Shown piece by piece: positions 53,881 through 62,698 of a stretch of DNA of 64,000 nt (position 1 is the stretch's first letter; each line of letters opens with the position of its first letter). Source of the stretch: VFBF01 sp033764865 (GTDB lineage: Bacteria; Pseudomonadota; Alphaproteobacteria; Caulobacterales; Aquidulcibacteraceae). The notes below the pieces were generated by a model that was not told the DNA's origin, searched no databases, and saw only the letters and a program-made list of their open reading frames with translations. The position numbers and the translations under genes are program-made. The DNA lies in NCBI GenBank assembly GCA_033764865.1, contig JANRIM010000017.1, forward strand, positions 1 to 64,000. The letters are read 5' to 3'.

Positions 53881-55938
53881 ATGGTTAACGGATTGGCGAT
53901 CAAGGGGCTCACCCCGCGCGCCGCGTCGCTGGCGCACGGCGGACGGCGCGCTTCGATCAGCCGCAAGCTCACGGTGGCGGTCGCGGGCGCGGTGCTCTGC
54001 GCCATGATCGTGACGGCGGCGCTGGCCGCGTTCCAGGAAACGCTGCGCCACACCGAAAGCAAACTGACCTACATCCACGCCACGGCGTCGGTCTTCGCGT
54101 CGGCGACTTCGCCCGCGCTGGCCGCCAACGATCGCGCGGGCGCCTACACCGCGCTGCGCGGCGTCGCCCGTGCGCCGGGAATCGTCTACGCCCGCGTCGA
54201 GCGGCTGGACGGCACGCGACTGGCGGAGATCGGCGCCGGACTCCAGCTCGACGGCGACGCGCGCCTCGGCGGCGACGGCCCCGTGCCGCTGCTCCGTGTG
54301 CTGGGCAGCCGCACGCTGGAAGTGACCAAGCCCATCGTGCAGAGCGGTGAAACGATCGGCCGCATCACACTGGTGGCCGACAACACCGATCTCATGCCGC
54401 GCCTGCGCGCCACGTTGGCGCAAAGCATCCTTGGGGCCGTGGCGGCGTTGCTCATCGCGGTGGTGATCGCCTTTCGGCTGAAAGGCGCCGTGGTGCGGCC
54501 GCTCATCGCGCTGACCGACGCAGTGCGACGGATCGCACGCACCCACACGTACGACTTGCAGGTCGCCATCGACAGCGACGACGAGGTCGGCGAACTCTGC
54601 GGCGGATTCAACACCATGCTCGACGAGATCCGCGTGCGCGAGCGGCGCATCTCGGACCTCGCCTTCCACGACGCCGAGACGGACCTCCCCAACCGCCACG
54701 CATTCGAGCGGGTCATCGGCCAACGCCTCGAGACGCTGGCGGACAAACCGTTCGCCGTGGCGGCCATCGGCGTCGACCGCTTCCAGTACGTGCGTGGGGC
54801 CATCGGCTACCGGCTTGCCAACGACCTGCTGGCCGAGATCGGCGCGCGCGCGCTGGCGGCGGGCGAGGCCGCGCGGATTTCCACCGACGTCATCGGCGTC
54901 CTGCTGGACGCCACAGACCTCGCCACGCTGCGCCAGCGCGCGTCGGCGCTGCTGATGCGCGTGGACGAACCCATTCTCCTCGGCGAGAACACCATGGAAG
55001 TGGGCGTTTCGATCGGCCTTGCCCAGGCGGGCATTCACGCCTCGACGCCGAACGGGCTCATCGAGTGCGCGAGCATCGCCCTCGACCAGGGCCAGGCGGC
55101 CCGCAACAAGACCCACATCTTCGACGAGGCCGCCTACAGCACCACGGCCAGGAACGTCTCGCTGATGGCGGACATGATCCGCGCGATCAGCAACGGCGAG
55201 ATGCGCATTCACCTCCAGCCGAAATACGATCTGCGCGTGGGGGCGATCACCGGCGCGGAAGTTCTGGCGCGGTGGCGCCATCCGGAACGGGGCGTCGTCC
55301 CGCCCGATCTGTTCGTGGGCATGGCCGAGGACACCGGCGCCATCAGCCTGCTCACGGAATGGTCCCTGCACCAGACGATCGCCTGCCAGCGGCGCCTTGT
55401 GGCCGCGGGACTGCCAGCGACGCTCGCGGTCAACCTCTCGGGACGATTGCTTGACGATCCCGCCTTCATCGGGATCGCTATCCAGTTCGTAAAGCGGCGC
55501 GCAGGCGATCTTTACCTCGAGATCACGGAGACGGCGAGCATCGACAACCAGGCGCGCGCACTGGAGAACATCGAGGCGCTGCTCGCCGCCGGCGCCCACA
55601 TCTCCATCGACGATTACGGCTCCGGCCTTTCGTCGCTTGCGTACCTGAAACGAATACCGGCCCACGAACTGAAGATCGATCGCGCGTTCATCGAACTTCT
55701 CGATCGCCAGCCCCGCGACGCGCTGCTGGTGAAATCCACCATCGATCTGGCCCACTCTCTGGGCATGAAGGTGACGGCGGAGGGCGTGGAGACGGAGGCC
55801 ACGCTGGCGGCGTTGACGGCGATGGGCTGCGACGTGGTCCAGGGCTACCTGATCGCGCGGCCGATGTCTGAGGACGCCTACATCGATTTCATGGGCGGGA
55901 CCAACGCGCGCGCGGCATCGCCGGCCGCCCGCGGCTAG
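53881..55938 (+). CDS. Membrane CHASE8-HAMP-GGDEF-EAL protein (predicted c-di-GMP phosphodiesterase)
   Basis: 685 residues. Helix 1 (27-48), a periplasmic CHASE8-type sensor (50-165), helix 2 (178-200), HAMP (VVRPLIALTDAVRRIA), a degenerate GGDEF domain (265-420) with ISTDVI where the signature GGDEF should be, and an EAL domain (435-670). The EAL part keeps GAEVLARWRHP (Val for Ala), NLSGRLLDD, EITETASID, SIDDYGSGLSS, LKIDRAF and TAEGVET, so the metal and catalytic residues are present and phosphodiesterase activity is likely. The GGDEF is probably regulatory. No clear ribosome site before ATG 53881. Convergent with mutM, stops overlapping. Confidence 0.92.
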   Translation: MVNGLAIKGLTPRAASLAHGGRRASISRKLTVAVAGAVLCAMIVTAALAAFQETLRHTESKLTYIHATASVFASATSPALAANDRAGAYTALRGVARAPGIVYARVERLDGTRLAEIGAGLQLDGDARLGGDGPVPLLRVLGSRTLEVTKPIVQSGETIGRITLVADNTDLMPRLRATLAQSILGAVAALLIAVVIAFRLKGAVVRPLIALTDAVRRIARTHTYDLQVAIDSDDEVGELCGGFNTMLDEIRVRERRISDLAFHDAETDLPNRHAFERVIGQRLETLADKPFAVAAIGVDRFQYVRGAIGYRLANDLLAEIGARALAAGEAARISTDVIGVLLDATDLATLRQRASALLMRVDEPILLGENTMEVGVSIGLAQAGIHASTPNGLIECASIALDQGQAARNKTHIFDEAAYSTTARNVSLMADMIRAISNGEMRIHLQPKYDLRVGAITGAEVLARWRHPERGVVPPDLFVGMAEDTGAISLLTEWSLHQTIACQRRLVAAGLPATLAVNLSGRLLDDPAFIGIAIQFVKRRAGDLYLEITETASIDNQARALENIEALLAAGAHISIDDYGSGLSSLAYLKRIPAHELKIDRAFIELLDRQPRDALLVKSTIDLAHSLGMKVTAEGVETEATLAALTAMGCDVVQGYLIARPMSEDAYIDFMGGTNARAASPAARG

Positions 55939-56792
55939 CGCTGGCAGCGCGGGCACCAGAACGTCGACCGCCCCGTCTGCACGAAGCGCGCGACGGGGGC
56001 GCCGCAGTTCACGCAGGGCTCCCCTTCCCGTCCATAGACACGGAAGCGATGCTGGAAGTAGCCGAGCGCGCCGTCCGTCTGGGCGAAGTCCCGCAGCGTC
56101 GATCCCCCCGCCGCGATTGCTTCGTCAAGCACCACGCGGATGGCGTCCGCCAGTAGCCCGAGCCGCGCCGGCGCGATGCGGCCCGCCGCGCGTCGCGGCG
56201 AGATTCCCGCGCGGAACAGCGCCTCGCACACGTAGATGTTGCCCAGGCCCGCCACCACGCGCTGGTCGAGCAGCGTGGCCTTCACGTTCTGCCGGCGGTG
56301 CGCGAACGCGGCGCGAAGGTGGGCGGCGTCGAAGACGTTGCCGAGCGGCTCCGGCCCCAACCCGGCGAACCAGGGATGCGCATCCAGCGCGTCCTGCGCA
56401 ATGAGGTCCATGTACCCGAACCGTCGCGGATCGTTGTACTCCACCCTCGCGCCGGTCTCGAGTTCGAGCACGATGTGGGTGTGGACCGGATCGGGCGCGG
56501 CGGCGAAATGGAAGGCGCCGGGCCGGTCCAAGCTGTCCGGCGCGACGATGGTGAAGCGGCCGGACATGCCCAGATGCGCCACCAGCGTCTCCCCGCGATC
56601 CAGCGGCGCCAGCAGATACTTCGCACGCCGCGAGAGCCCGAGGATTCGCGCGCCCGTCAGGCGCGCCGCGAAGCGCGGCGGGAGCGGGAAGCGCAGGTCC
56701 GCGCGGCGGGCCTCGGCGCGCGCGATCCGGGCGCCTTCCAGAACCTGCGCCAGGCCACGGCGCACGGTTTCGACTTCGGGCAATTCGGGCAT
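55935..56792 (-). CDS. mutM: Formamidopyrimidine-DNA glycosylase
   Basis: Base-excision repair glycosylase/AP lyase that removes 8-oxoguanine and Fapy lesions. 285 residues. The catalytic N-terminal Pro-Glu (MPELPEVETVRRGL), Lys in RRAKYLL, NDPRRFGYMD, LLDQRVVAGLGNIYVCEAL and the zinc finger CVNCGAPV-CPRC are present. It shares an upstream region with the divergent SRAP gene, where two TTGACA -35 elements lie back to back. Confidence 0.96.
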   Translation of the reverse strand: MPELPEVETVRRGLAQVLEGARIARAEARRADLRFPLPPRFAARLTGARILGLSRRAKYLLAPLDRGETLVAHLGMSGRFTIVAPDSLDRPGAFHFAAAPDPVHTHIVLELETGARVEYNDPRRFGYMDLIAQDALDAHPWFAGLGPEPLGNVFDAAHLRAAFAHRRQNVKATLLDQRVVAGLGNIYVCEALFRAGISPRRAAGRIAPARLGLLADAIRVVLDEAIAAGGSTLRDFAQTDGALGYFQHRFRVYGREGEPCVNCGAPVARFVQTGRSTFWCPRCQR

Positions 56793-56820
56793 GACGTCAG
56801 TCGCGCCCGCCGTCCGGCGA

Positions 56821-56862
56821 TGTCAACGGACCGTTTGACATCCCGGGCGGGCGGGCAATCAT
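56821..56862. promoter_or_regulatory. Back-to-back promoters for mutM and the SRAP gene
   Basis: TGTCAA (56821-56826, minus-strand TTGACA) and TTGACA (56835-56840, plus) are separated by 8 bases. For SRAP the -10 AATCAT (56857-56862) follows after 16 bases and ends 7 bases before its ATG, so a leaderless mRNA is likely. A mutM -10 at the expected distance is poor (CGACTG), so that side is less certain. Confidence 0.6.
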
Positions 56863-56869
56863 CGCGTCC

Positions 56870-57523
56870 ATGTGCGGCAAGTTCACACAACTGGCCTCCT
56901 GGGAGGAGGTTCACGCCTTCTCGCAGCCCATGGCGGACGCTTCACCGGCGGCGGCGGTGATCGTGTCCACCCCCATGCGGTTCGCCAAGGTCATCCATCG
57001 CGGCGCCGACGGGACGCGCATGTTGACCCCGATGCGCTGGGGCTTTCCGGAAAAGTCCGCCACGTCCCCCGCCCGGCCCAAGCATATGCACGCCCGCGCC
57101 GAGACCATCGACACGCGGCCCACCTTCGCCCCGGCGTTCGAGAGCGGCCGCGGGCTCCTCATGGTCCATACCTTCAACGAAGGCGAGGAGCTGCCCGGCG
57201 GCAAAACCCGCCAGTGGACGATCACGCCCCGCGACGGCCAACCAATCGCCATCGCCGTTATCTTCGAGCGGTGGGTCCGCGGCGAGGAGGACCTGCTGAC
57301 GTTCGTCCTCGTCACCACGCCGGCGAACGCGCTGATCGGGCGGATCACCGACCGAATGCCCGCCGTCCTGCGCCCGCAGGACTGGCCCGCGTGGCTTGGC
57401 GAGACCGACGCGCCGCCCGGGGCGGTGAAGGCGCTTCTGAGCACCTTCGACGACGGGGGAACCTGGGAGATGCGGGAGCAGGACGCCAAATCCCGGCCCC
57501 CGCCCGCACCGACGCTTCTCTAG
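56870..57523 (+). CDS. SRAP-domain protein (YedK/HMCES-like, divergent)
   Basis: 217 residues. SRAP proteins form a covalent thiazolidine link between Cys2 and abasic sites in single-stranded DNA to protect them. The essential MCGKF start (Cys2 after Met removal), PMRWGFPE, HARAETIDTRPTF, and ITDRMPAVL are present. The conserved active-site Asn of YNVAP reads ST and the His of IHDRMP reads Thr; the Glu of FYEW may be shifted (TFNEGE). It may therefore be a variant with changed chemistry. It is divergent from mutM, which makes AP sites, a sensible functional neighbour. Confidence 0.85.
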   Translation: MCGKFTQLASWEEVHAFSQPMADASPAAAVIVSTPMRFAKVIHRGADGTRMLTPMRWGFPEKSATSPARPKHMHARAETIDTRPTFAPAFESGRGLLMVHTFNEGEELPGGKTRQWTITPRDGQPIAIAVIFERWVRGEEDLLTFVLVTTPANALIGRITDRMPAVLRPQDWPAWLGETDAPPGAVKALLSTFDDGGTWEMREQDAKSRPPPAPTLL

Positions 57524-57584
57524 GGGCGCCCGCGCCGATCCGCCTTCTGGCCCCGCAGCCGCGCCGGGGGTAAAGGCTAAGTCC

Positions 57585-58400
57585 ATGCCCCACAACGAAA
57601 CACCGAACGCCCCCCAGGGGGCCGACATGGCCGCCGACATCGCCTCCTTCGGGTTCGAGGACGTCCCCCGCGCCGAGAAGGCCTCCCGCGTGCGGAGCGT
57701 CTTCGACCGCGTGGCCAGCCGTTACGACCTCATGAACGACCTGATGTCCGGCGGCATGCACCGTCTTTGGAAGGACGCCGCCGTCGCCCGGCTCAACCCG
57801 CGTCCCGGGGAGGTCATCCTCGACGTGGCGGGCGGCACCGGCGACATCGCCCGGCGCATCAGGAAGCGCGTGGAGGCCGCCCGCGCCCGCACCGGAGGAG
57901 ACCCTGCTCGGATCATAATCTCCGACATCAACGAGGAGATGCTGGAGGCGGGCCGCCGGCGGGGCGAGGACGGCCTCGAATGGCAGGCGGCGGACGCCGA
58001 GGCCCTGCCCTTCGCCGATCGCATGGCCGACGCCTTCGTCATCAGCTTCGGCATCCGCAACGTCACCGATGTGCAACAGGCCCTTCACGAAGCTTACCGG
58101 GTCCTGAAACCCGGAGGGCGGTTCGTCTGCCTGGAGTTCTCCCGCATGGCCATCGGCGGCGTCGGCGGTCTCTATGACGCTTATTCCTTCCAGGTGATCC
58201 CCCGGATCGGGAAACTGGTGGCCCGGGACGAGGCCGCCTATCGATACCTCGTGGAATCCATTCGTCGTTTTCCGGATCAGGAAACTTTTGCGGGCATGAT
58301 CCGTTCGGCGGGCTTCGCCCGCGTGAGCTGGCGCAATTTCGCCGGCGGCGTCGTGGCTCTCCACTGGGGTTTCAAACCCGGGGGGCTCAAGGGGTCCTGA
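57585..58400 (+). CDS. ubiE: Demethylmenaquinone/ubiquinone C-methyltransferase UbiE
   Basis: SAM-dependent methyltransferase of ubiquinone synthesis. 271 residues. Motifs VFDRVASRYDLMNDLMSGGM, DVAGGTGDIA (SAM site), ISFGIRNVTDVQQALHE and YRVLKPGGRFVCLEFSR are standard. An Ala/Pro N-terminal extension of about 25 residues precedes the core. The stop overlaps the ubiB start (TGATG), so the two are co-translated. Confidence 0.97.
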   Translation: MPHNETPNAPQGADMAADIASFGFEDVPRAEKASRVRSVFDRVASRYDLMNDLMSGGMHRLWKDAAVARLNPRPGEVILDVAGGTGDIARRIRKRVEAARARTGGDPARIIISDINEEMLEAGRRRGEDGLEWQAADAEALPFADRMADAFVISFGIRNVTDVQQALHEAYRVLKPGGRFVCLEFSRMAIGGVGGLYDAYSFQVIPRIGKLVARDEAAYRYLVESIRRFPDQETFAGMIRSAGFARVSWRNFAGGVVALHWGFKPGGLKGS

Positions 58401-59983
58401 TGTTCAACTGGCTTGGGCATACGTGGCGGCTGTTGCGGATGGCGGTGACGCTGCTCCGCTACGACGTGCTGCTGCCGCAGGAGTATCAGAGCCGGACGCC
58501 CCTGTGGCTGCAGGCGATCGGTCGCACGCTCCGCATCTTCGCCCGCCCCCGCCGCGGGCAAACGCCGGGGGAGCGCCTGGCCATGGCGCTGGAACGGCTC
58601 GGCCCGGCGTACGTGAAGTTCGGCCAGTTCCTGGCCACCCGCCCTGACATCATCGGCGTCACCGCCGCCCAGGATCTCGGGCGGCTCAAGGATCGCCTGC
58701 CCGCCTTCTCGCGGGAGCGCGCGCTCGACACGATCAACGCCGAGTTCGGACGCGTCGTGGACCTGTTCGGGGAAAGCTTCTCGGAAGCCATGGCGGCGGC
58801 GTCGATCGCGCAGGTGCACCAGGCCCGGCTCGACCGGCATGGCGTGGTGGCGGTGAAAATCCTGCGGCCGAACATCGAGCGGAAGATGGCCCGGGAGATG
58901 GGCGCGCTGATGTTCGGGGCGAAACTGATCGAGACCTTCGTCCCCTCCTCGCGACGGCTGGAGCCGGTGCAGTTCGTGGAGACGGTGTCCACCGCGCTCT
59001 CGCGGGAGCTTGACTTGCGGCTTGAGGCCGGCGCGGGCGCTGAGTTCAAGGAGGTGGCCGAGAAGGACGGCTTTCTCAGCGTGCCGGAGATCGACTGGTC
59101 GCGCTCCTCCAAGCGCGTGATGACGATGCAGTGGATCGACGGGGTGCCGCTGACGGATATCGCCGGCCTAAAGGCCGCAGGCGCCGATCTGCCGGCGCTG
59201 GCCATTTCGGTGACGCGCGGCTTTCTCGCCGCCGCCCTCGATCACGGCTTCTTCCACGCCGACATGCACGAGGGAAACCTCATCTACGGCCGCGACGGCA
59301 AGCTGTGGATCGTGGACTTCGGGATCATGGGCCGCATCGGGGCCAAGGAGCGGCGCTATCTCGCGGAGATTCTCTACGGGTTCCTGCGCCGCGACTATCG
59401 CCGTGTGGCGGAGGTGCACGCCGAGGCGGGCTACGTGCCCGACCGCTTCACCGTGGAGGAGTTCGCCCAGGCGCTGCGCGCCATTGGAGAGCCGATCTTC
59501 TCCAAGAAGGCCGACGAAGTCTCCATGAGCCGTCTGCTGCTGCAGCTGTTCGACGTCACCCACATGTTCGGCATGCACCTGCGGCCCGAACTGGTGATGC
59601 TGCAAAAAACGATGGTCCAGGTGGAGGGCGTGTCGCGCACGCTGGATGGTCGCCATGACATGTGGGCCGCCGCGCGCCCCATCGTCGAGCGCTGGGTGCG
59701 CCGGGAGCTGGGGGCCGAAAGCACCGCACGCCGTGCGCTGGACGAAGCCGGGGGCGCCTTCGCCGCCCTGCGCCACCTTCCCCAGACGCTCGCGGCCCTG
59801 GAAGGCGCGGCCAATTCCATCCGCAACGGCCAGCCGCCGCCGGAGCGCATTCCCTTCCAGTGGCGCCATTTCTGGGTTGGGGCCGTCGCGGGCGTGCTCG
59901 CCGTCCTCGCGCTGATGGTGTCCAACGGCCCCCGCGCGCCCGATCCCGCGCGCCCGAGCTCGGCGGAAGCGAACACGCGGTGA
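58400..59983 (+). CDS. ubiB: Ubiquinone biosynthesis kinase-like protein UbiB
   Basis: Atypical ADCK/UbiB ATPase needed for ubiquinone production at the membrane. 527 residues. The KxGQ motif is VKFGQFLATRPD, the Ala-rich loop AAASIAQVHQA, invariant Lys in VVAVKILRPN, catalytic loop FFHADMHEGNLIY and IVDFGIMGRIG. A C-terminal hydrophobic helix (WVGAVAGVLAVLALMVSNG) anchors it. It is second in the ubiE-ubiB unit. Confidence 0.97.
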   Translation: MFNWLGHTWRLLRMAVTLLRYDVLLPQEYQSRTPLWLQAIGRTLRIFARPRRGQTPGERLAMALERLGPAYVKFGQFLATRPDIIGVTAAQDLGRLKDRLPAFSRERALDTINAEFGRVVDLFGESFSEAMAAASIAQVHQARLDRHGVVAVKILRPNIERKMAREMGALMFGAKLIETFVPSSRRLEPVQFVETVSTALSRELDLRLEAGAGAEFKEVAEKDGFLSVPEIDWSRSSKRVMTMQWIDGVPLTDIAGLKAAGADLPALAISVTRGFLAAALDHGFFHADMHEGNLIYGRDGKLWIVDFGIMGRIGAKERRYLAEILYGFLRRDYRRVAEVHAEAGYVPDRFTVEEFAQALRAIGEPIFSKKADEVSMSRLLLQLFDVTHMFGMHLRPELVMLQKTMVQVEGVSRTLDGRHDMWAAARPIVERWVRRELGAESTARRALDEAGGAFAALRHLPQTLAALEGAANSIRNGQPPPERIPFQWRHFWVGAVAGVLAVLALMVSNGPRAPDPARPSSAEANTR

Positions 59984-60057
59984 AGCCCAGGCCCGCGCAG
60001 GCCCGTTAACCGCGCGCGTGGCGCGGCGAAAACCCCGGTGGTATAGGCCCCTCCTCC

Positions 60058-61257
60058 ATGACAGACCGCCGCGTCCTCCTCGTCATCGGCGGCGGCATCG
60101 CCGCCTACAAGACGCTCACGCTCATCCGCCTGCTGGCGAAATCGGGCGTGCGCACGCGGGCGATCCTGACCCGGGCGGGCGCGGAGTTCGTGACGCCCCT
60201 TTCGGTCGCCTCGCTCACTGAGGACAAGGTGTTCACCGATCTGTTCAGCCTCACCGACGAGGCCGAGATGGGCCACATCCAGCTGTCGCGCAGCGCCGAC
60301 CTGGTGGTCGTGGCGCCGGCCACCGCGGACCTCATGGCCAAGGCAGCCCATGGTCTCGCCAACGATCTGGCCTCCACCGCCCTTCTGGCCACCGACAAAC
60401 CTGTGCTGATGGCGCCGGCGATGAACGTACGCATGTGGCTGCATCCCGCCACCCAGCGCAACGTGCGCCAGCTCCAGCAAGACGGCGTGGTGTTCGTGGG
60501 CCCGGACGAGGGCGCGATGGCGTGCGGGGAATTCGGCCCCGGGCGCATGGCCGAACCCGAAACCCTGCACGCGGCGATTATTGCGCTGTTTGACTCCCAT
60601 GTCGCAGGCCAGCCGCTGGCGGGCCGGCGCGTGCTGGTGACCGCAGGCCCGACGCTGGAAGCGCTGGACCCCGTGCGGTTCATTTCCAACCGGTCCTCGG
60701 GCAAGCAGGGCTTCGCCATCGCGGAGGCGCTGGCGCGCCTGGGCGCACACGTGCGGCTGGTGGCGGGCCCGGTGGCTCTGGCGGATCCCATGGGCGTCGA
60801 GACGGTCCGCGTGGAGAGTGCGCGCGAGATGCTCGCGGCCTGCGAGGCGGGCCTGCCCGCAGACGCCGCCGTGTGCGTCGCTGCGGTGGCCGACTGGCGC
60901 CCGGAGGCCAGCGCCGCGCGGAAAATTAAGAAGGGCGCAGACGGGCCGCCGCCCATTGCGCTGGTGGAAAACCCCGACATCCTGGCCGCGCTCTCGAAGG
61001 CTGGCAAAAAAAGGCCACGCCTCGTCATCGGGTTCGCCGCGGAGACCAACGACGTGGAATCCCACGCCAAGGCGAAGCTCGCGCGGAAGGGATGCGACTG
61101 GATCGTCGCCAACGACGTGTCGGGCGATGTAATGGGCGGCGACGCCAACGAGGTGATGATCATCCGCGCGGGCGGCGTGGAGCGGTGGCCCCACATGGCC
61201 AAGAGCGCCGTCGCCGGCAGGCTGGCCGCGGAAATCGCCACCGCCCTGCGCGCTTGA
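60058..61257 (+). CDS. coaBC: Bifunctional PPC decarboxylase / PPA-cysteine ligase
   Basis: Two-step enzyme of coenzyme A synthesis (Dfp). 399 residues. N-terminal flavoprotein CoaC (residues 1-185): RVLLVIGGGIAAYKTLTLIR, active-site His in EMGHIQLSR, PAMNVRMWLHPATQRN, and CGEFGPGRMAEP. C-terminal CoaB: VTAGPTLEALDPVRFISNRS, VAAVADWRPE and VIGFAAETND. It lies between ubiB and dut, as in many alphaproteobacteria, with a cyclic nucleotide-binding gene inserted on the opposite strand before dut. Confidence 0.96.
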   Translation: MTDRRVLLVIGGGIAAYKTLTLIRLLAKSGVRTRAILTRAGAEFVTPLSVASLTEDKVFTDLFSLTDEAEMGHIQLSRSADLVVVAPATADLMAKAAHGLANDLASTALLATDKPVLMAPAMNVRMWLHPATQRNVRQLQQDGVVFVGPDEGAMACGEFGPGRMAEPETLHAAIIALFDSHVAGQPLAGRRVLVTAGPTLEALDPVRFISNRSSGKQGFAIAEALARLGAHVRLVAGPVALADPMGVETVRVESAREMLAACEAGLPADAAVCVAAVADWRPEASAARKIKKGADGPPPIALVENPDILAALSKAGKKRPRLVIGFAAETNDVESHAKAKLARKGCDWIVANDVSGDVMGGDANEVMIIRAGGVERWPHMAKSAVAGRLAAEIATALRA

Positions 61258-61272
61258 GGCCGCGTCCGCGGC

Positions 61273-61974
61273 TCAGGCGGGCTTCGACTGCAGCGCCTGG
61301 TTGGTGCGCACCAGCTTTTCGATGAGATTGCGGTTGAAGCTGGTCTGCAGGGCAAAGCGCAGGACTGGCCTCACTTTCATGGCGCGCTCCAGCGCCGCGC
61401 GTTCGAACCGCAGGTAGCGGACGACGCCGACGGCCACCGCGGTGCCCGTCGCAGGCTTGCCGCTCTGCCATGTCATCTCGCCAAGAAAATCGCCCGCCGA
61501 ACAGGTGGCCACAGGTTTGCCGCCGCTCTCGATGCGCACCTGGCCTTCCGAGAGGAAGATGAGGCCGTCCACCGGCTTGCCCTGGACAGTGAGCCACGAC
61601 CCTTCCGGCGCGTCGTGCCAGTATCCCGTCCGCAGCAACGCCGCCTGCGCCGGCGGCGGCAAGGGGGGCTCAAACGTGTCGATGAAGCGCTGCTCCTCCG
61701 GCGACCAGCGCCGCTGCCGGTTCTCCCACCACATGAGCGCAAGCTGGCCGAGGTTTACCACCGTGAGGGTGGACTCCCAGAAGATCACCACCGGATTGCC
61801 GCTCTCGTACAGGACGGCATGCGCGATCTGGGCGATGCTGGAGCAGATCGCGATGGCCCGCAGCCATACGAGGCGGCGCATCAGCATCGACAGGACAAGC
61901 AGCAGGTAGGTGAAGTGCTCCAGCTCGAACCGCGGGACCCCGAACGTATCCAGCAGTGATTGGAAAAACTCCAT
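61273..61974 (-). CDS. Popeye-like membrane protein with cyclic nucleotide-binding domain
   Basis: 233 residues. Three N-terminal hydrophobic segments (FTYLLLVLSMLMRRLVWLRA, IAICSSIAQIAHAVLY and WESTLTVVNLGQLALMWW) are followed by a cNMP-binding beta barrel (about 110-220) with LIFLSEGQVRIESGG and SAGDFLGEMTWQSGKPATGT. The three-helix plus CNBD layout is that of Popeye-domain proteins. The phosphate-binding cassette of a classical cAMP site (GELALxxxxPRAATV) reads GEMTWQSGKPATGTAV, without the Arg, as in the Popeye family. It is inserted between coaBC and dut on the minus strand. Confidence 0.8.
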   Translation of the reverse strand: MEFFQSLLDTFGVPRFELEHFTYLLLVLSMLMRRLVWLRAIAICSSIAQIAHAVLYESGNPVVIFWESTLTVVNLGQLALMWWENRQRRWSPEEQRFIDTFEPPLPPPAQAALLRTGYWHDAPEGSWLTVQGKPVDGLIFLSEGQVRIESGGKPVATCSAGDFLGEMTWQSGKPATGTAVAVGVVRYLRFERAALERAMKVRPVLRFALQTSFNRNLIEKLVRTNQALQSKPA

Positions 61975-62155
61975 GGTGCTCGGTCCTCTCGACGCCCGGT
62001 CCGCTGGGCATGCGCCAACTTACGGACTGGGCAATGTTTGTAGCGACCGGTGGCCGGCGGGGAAACCCGATCCCGCCAACGCCGAACACCAGACCTGGAC
62101 GAACCGGTCACGCGAGCGGGCGACCGGGCCCCTGACGCCGGAATCAGGCTAACGA

Positions 62156-62617
62156 ATGGGCATGACTGTGCTGATCGCCGTACGCCGCCTGCCCCACAAC
62201 CCCGACCTTCCCCTCCCGGGATACGAGACGGCGCACTCCGCCGGCATGGACCTTCGGGCCGCCGTGGCGGAGGACGCGCCCATGACGCTGCCGCCATTGG
62301 GTCGGGCGCTCGTGCCGACCGGCCTAGCCATCGCCCTGCCGCCAGGGTTCGAGGCCCAGGTCCGCCCCAGATCCGGGCTGGCGCTCAAGCACGGGGTGAC
62401 CTGCCTCAACACCCCCGGCACCATTGACGCCGACTATCGCGGGGAAGTTCAGGTCCTGCTGGTCAACCTCGGCGCCGAACCATTCCTCATCCGGCGTGGC
62501 GACCGCGTGGCGCAGATGATCGTCGCCCCGGTCACGCAAGGGGGATGGAAGGAGGTCGCCGTGCTGGACGACACCGCACGCGGCGCCGGCGGCTTCGGAT
62601 CCACCGGCACGTCGTAG
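62156..62617 (+). CDS. dut: dUTP pyrophosphatase
   Basis: Hydrolyses dUTP to dUMP, keeping uracil out of DNA. 153 residues; trimeric type with five motifs: AGMDLRAA (I), RPRSGLALKHG (II), NTPGTIDADYRGEV (III), RRGDRVAQMIV (IV) and RGAGGFGSTGTS (V). Start ATG 62156 or ATG 62162, without a strong ribosome site. Confidence 0.96.
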   Translation: MGMTVLIAVRRLPHNPDLPLPGYETAHSAGMDLRAAVAEDAPMTLPPLGRALVPTGLAIALPPGFEAQVRPRSGLALKHGVTCLNTPGTIDADYRGEVQVLLVNLGAEPFLIRRGDRVAQMIVAPVTQGGWKEVAVLDDTARGAGGFGSTGTS

Positions 62618-62698
62618 CGTCGTCACACGCCTGTCGTTTCCCGGCAGCGGGAGGCAGGCTATCGTCGCCCCCACGATCCTTCAGCAACAGGTGCGGGC

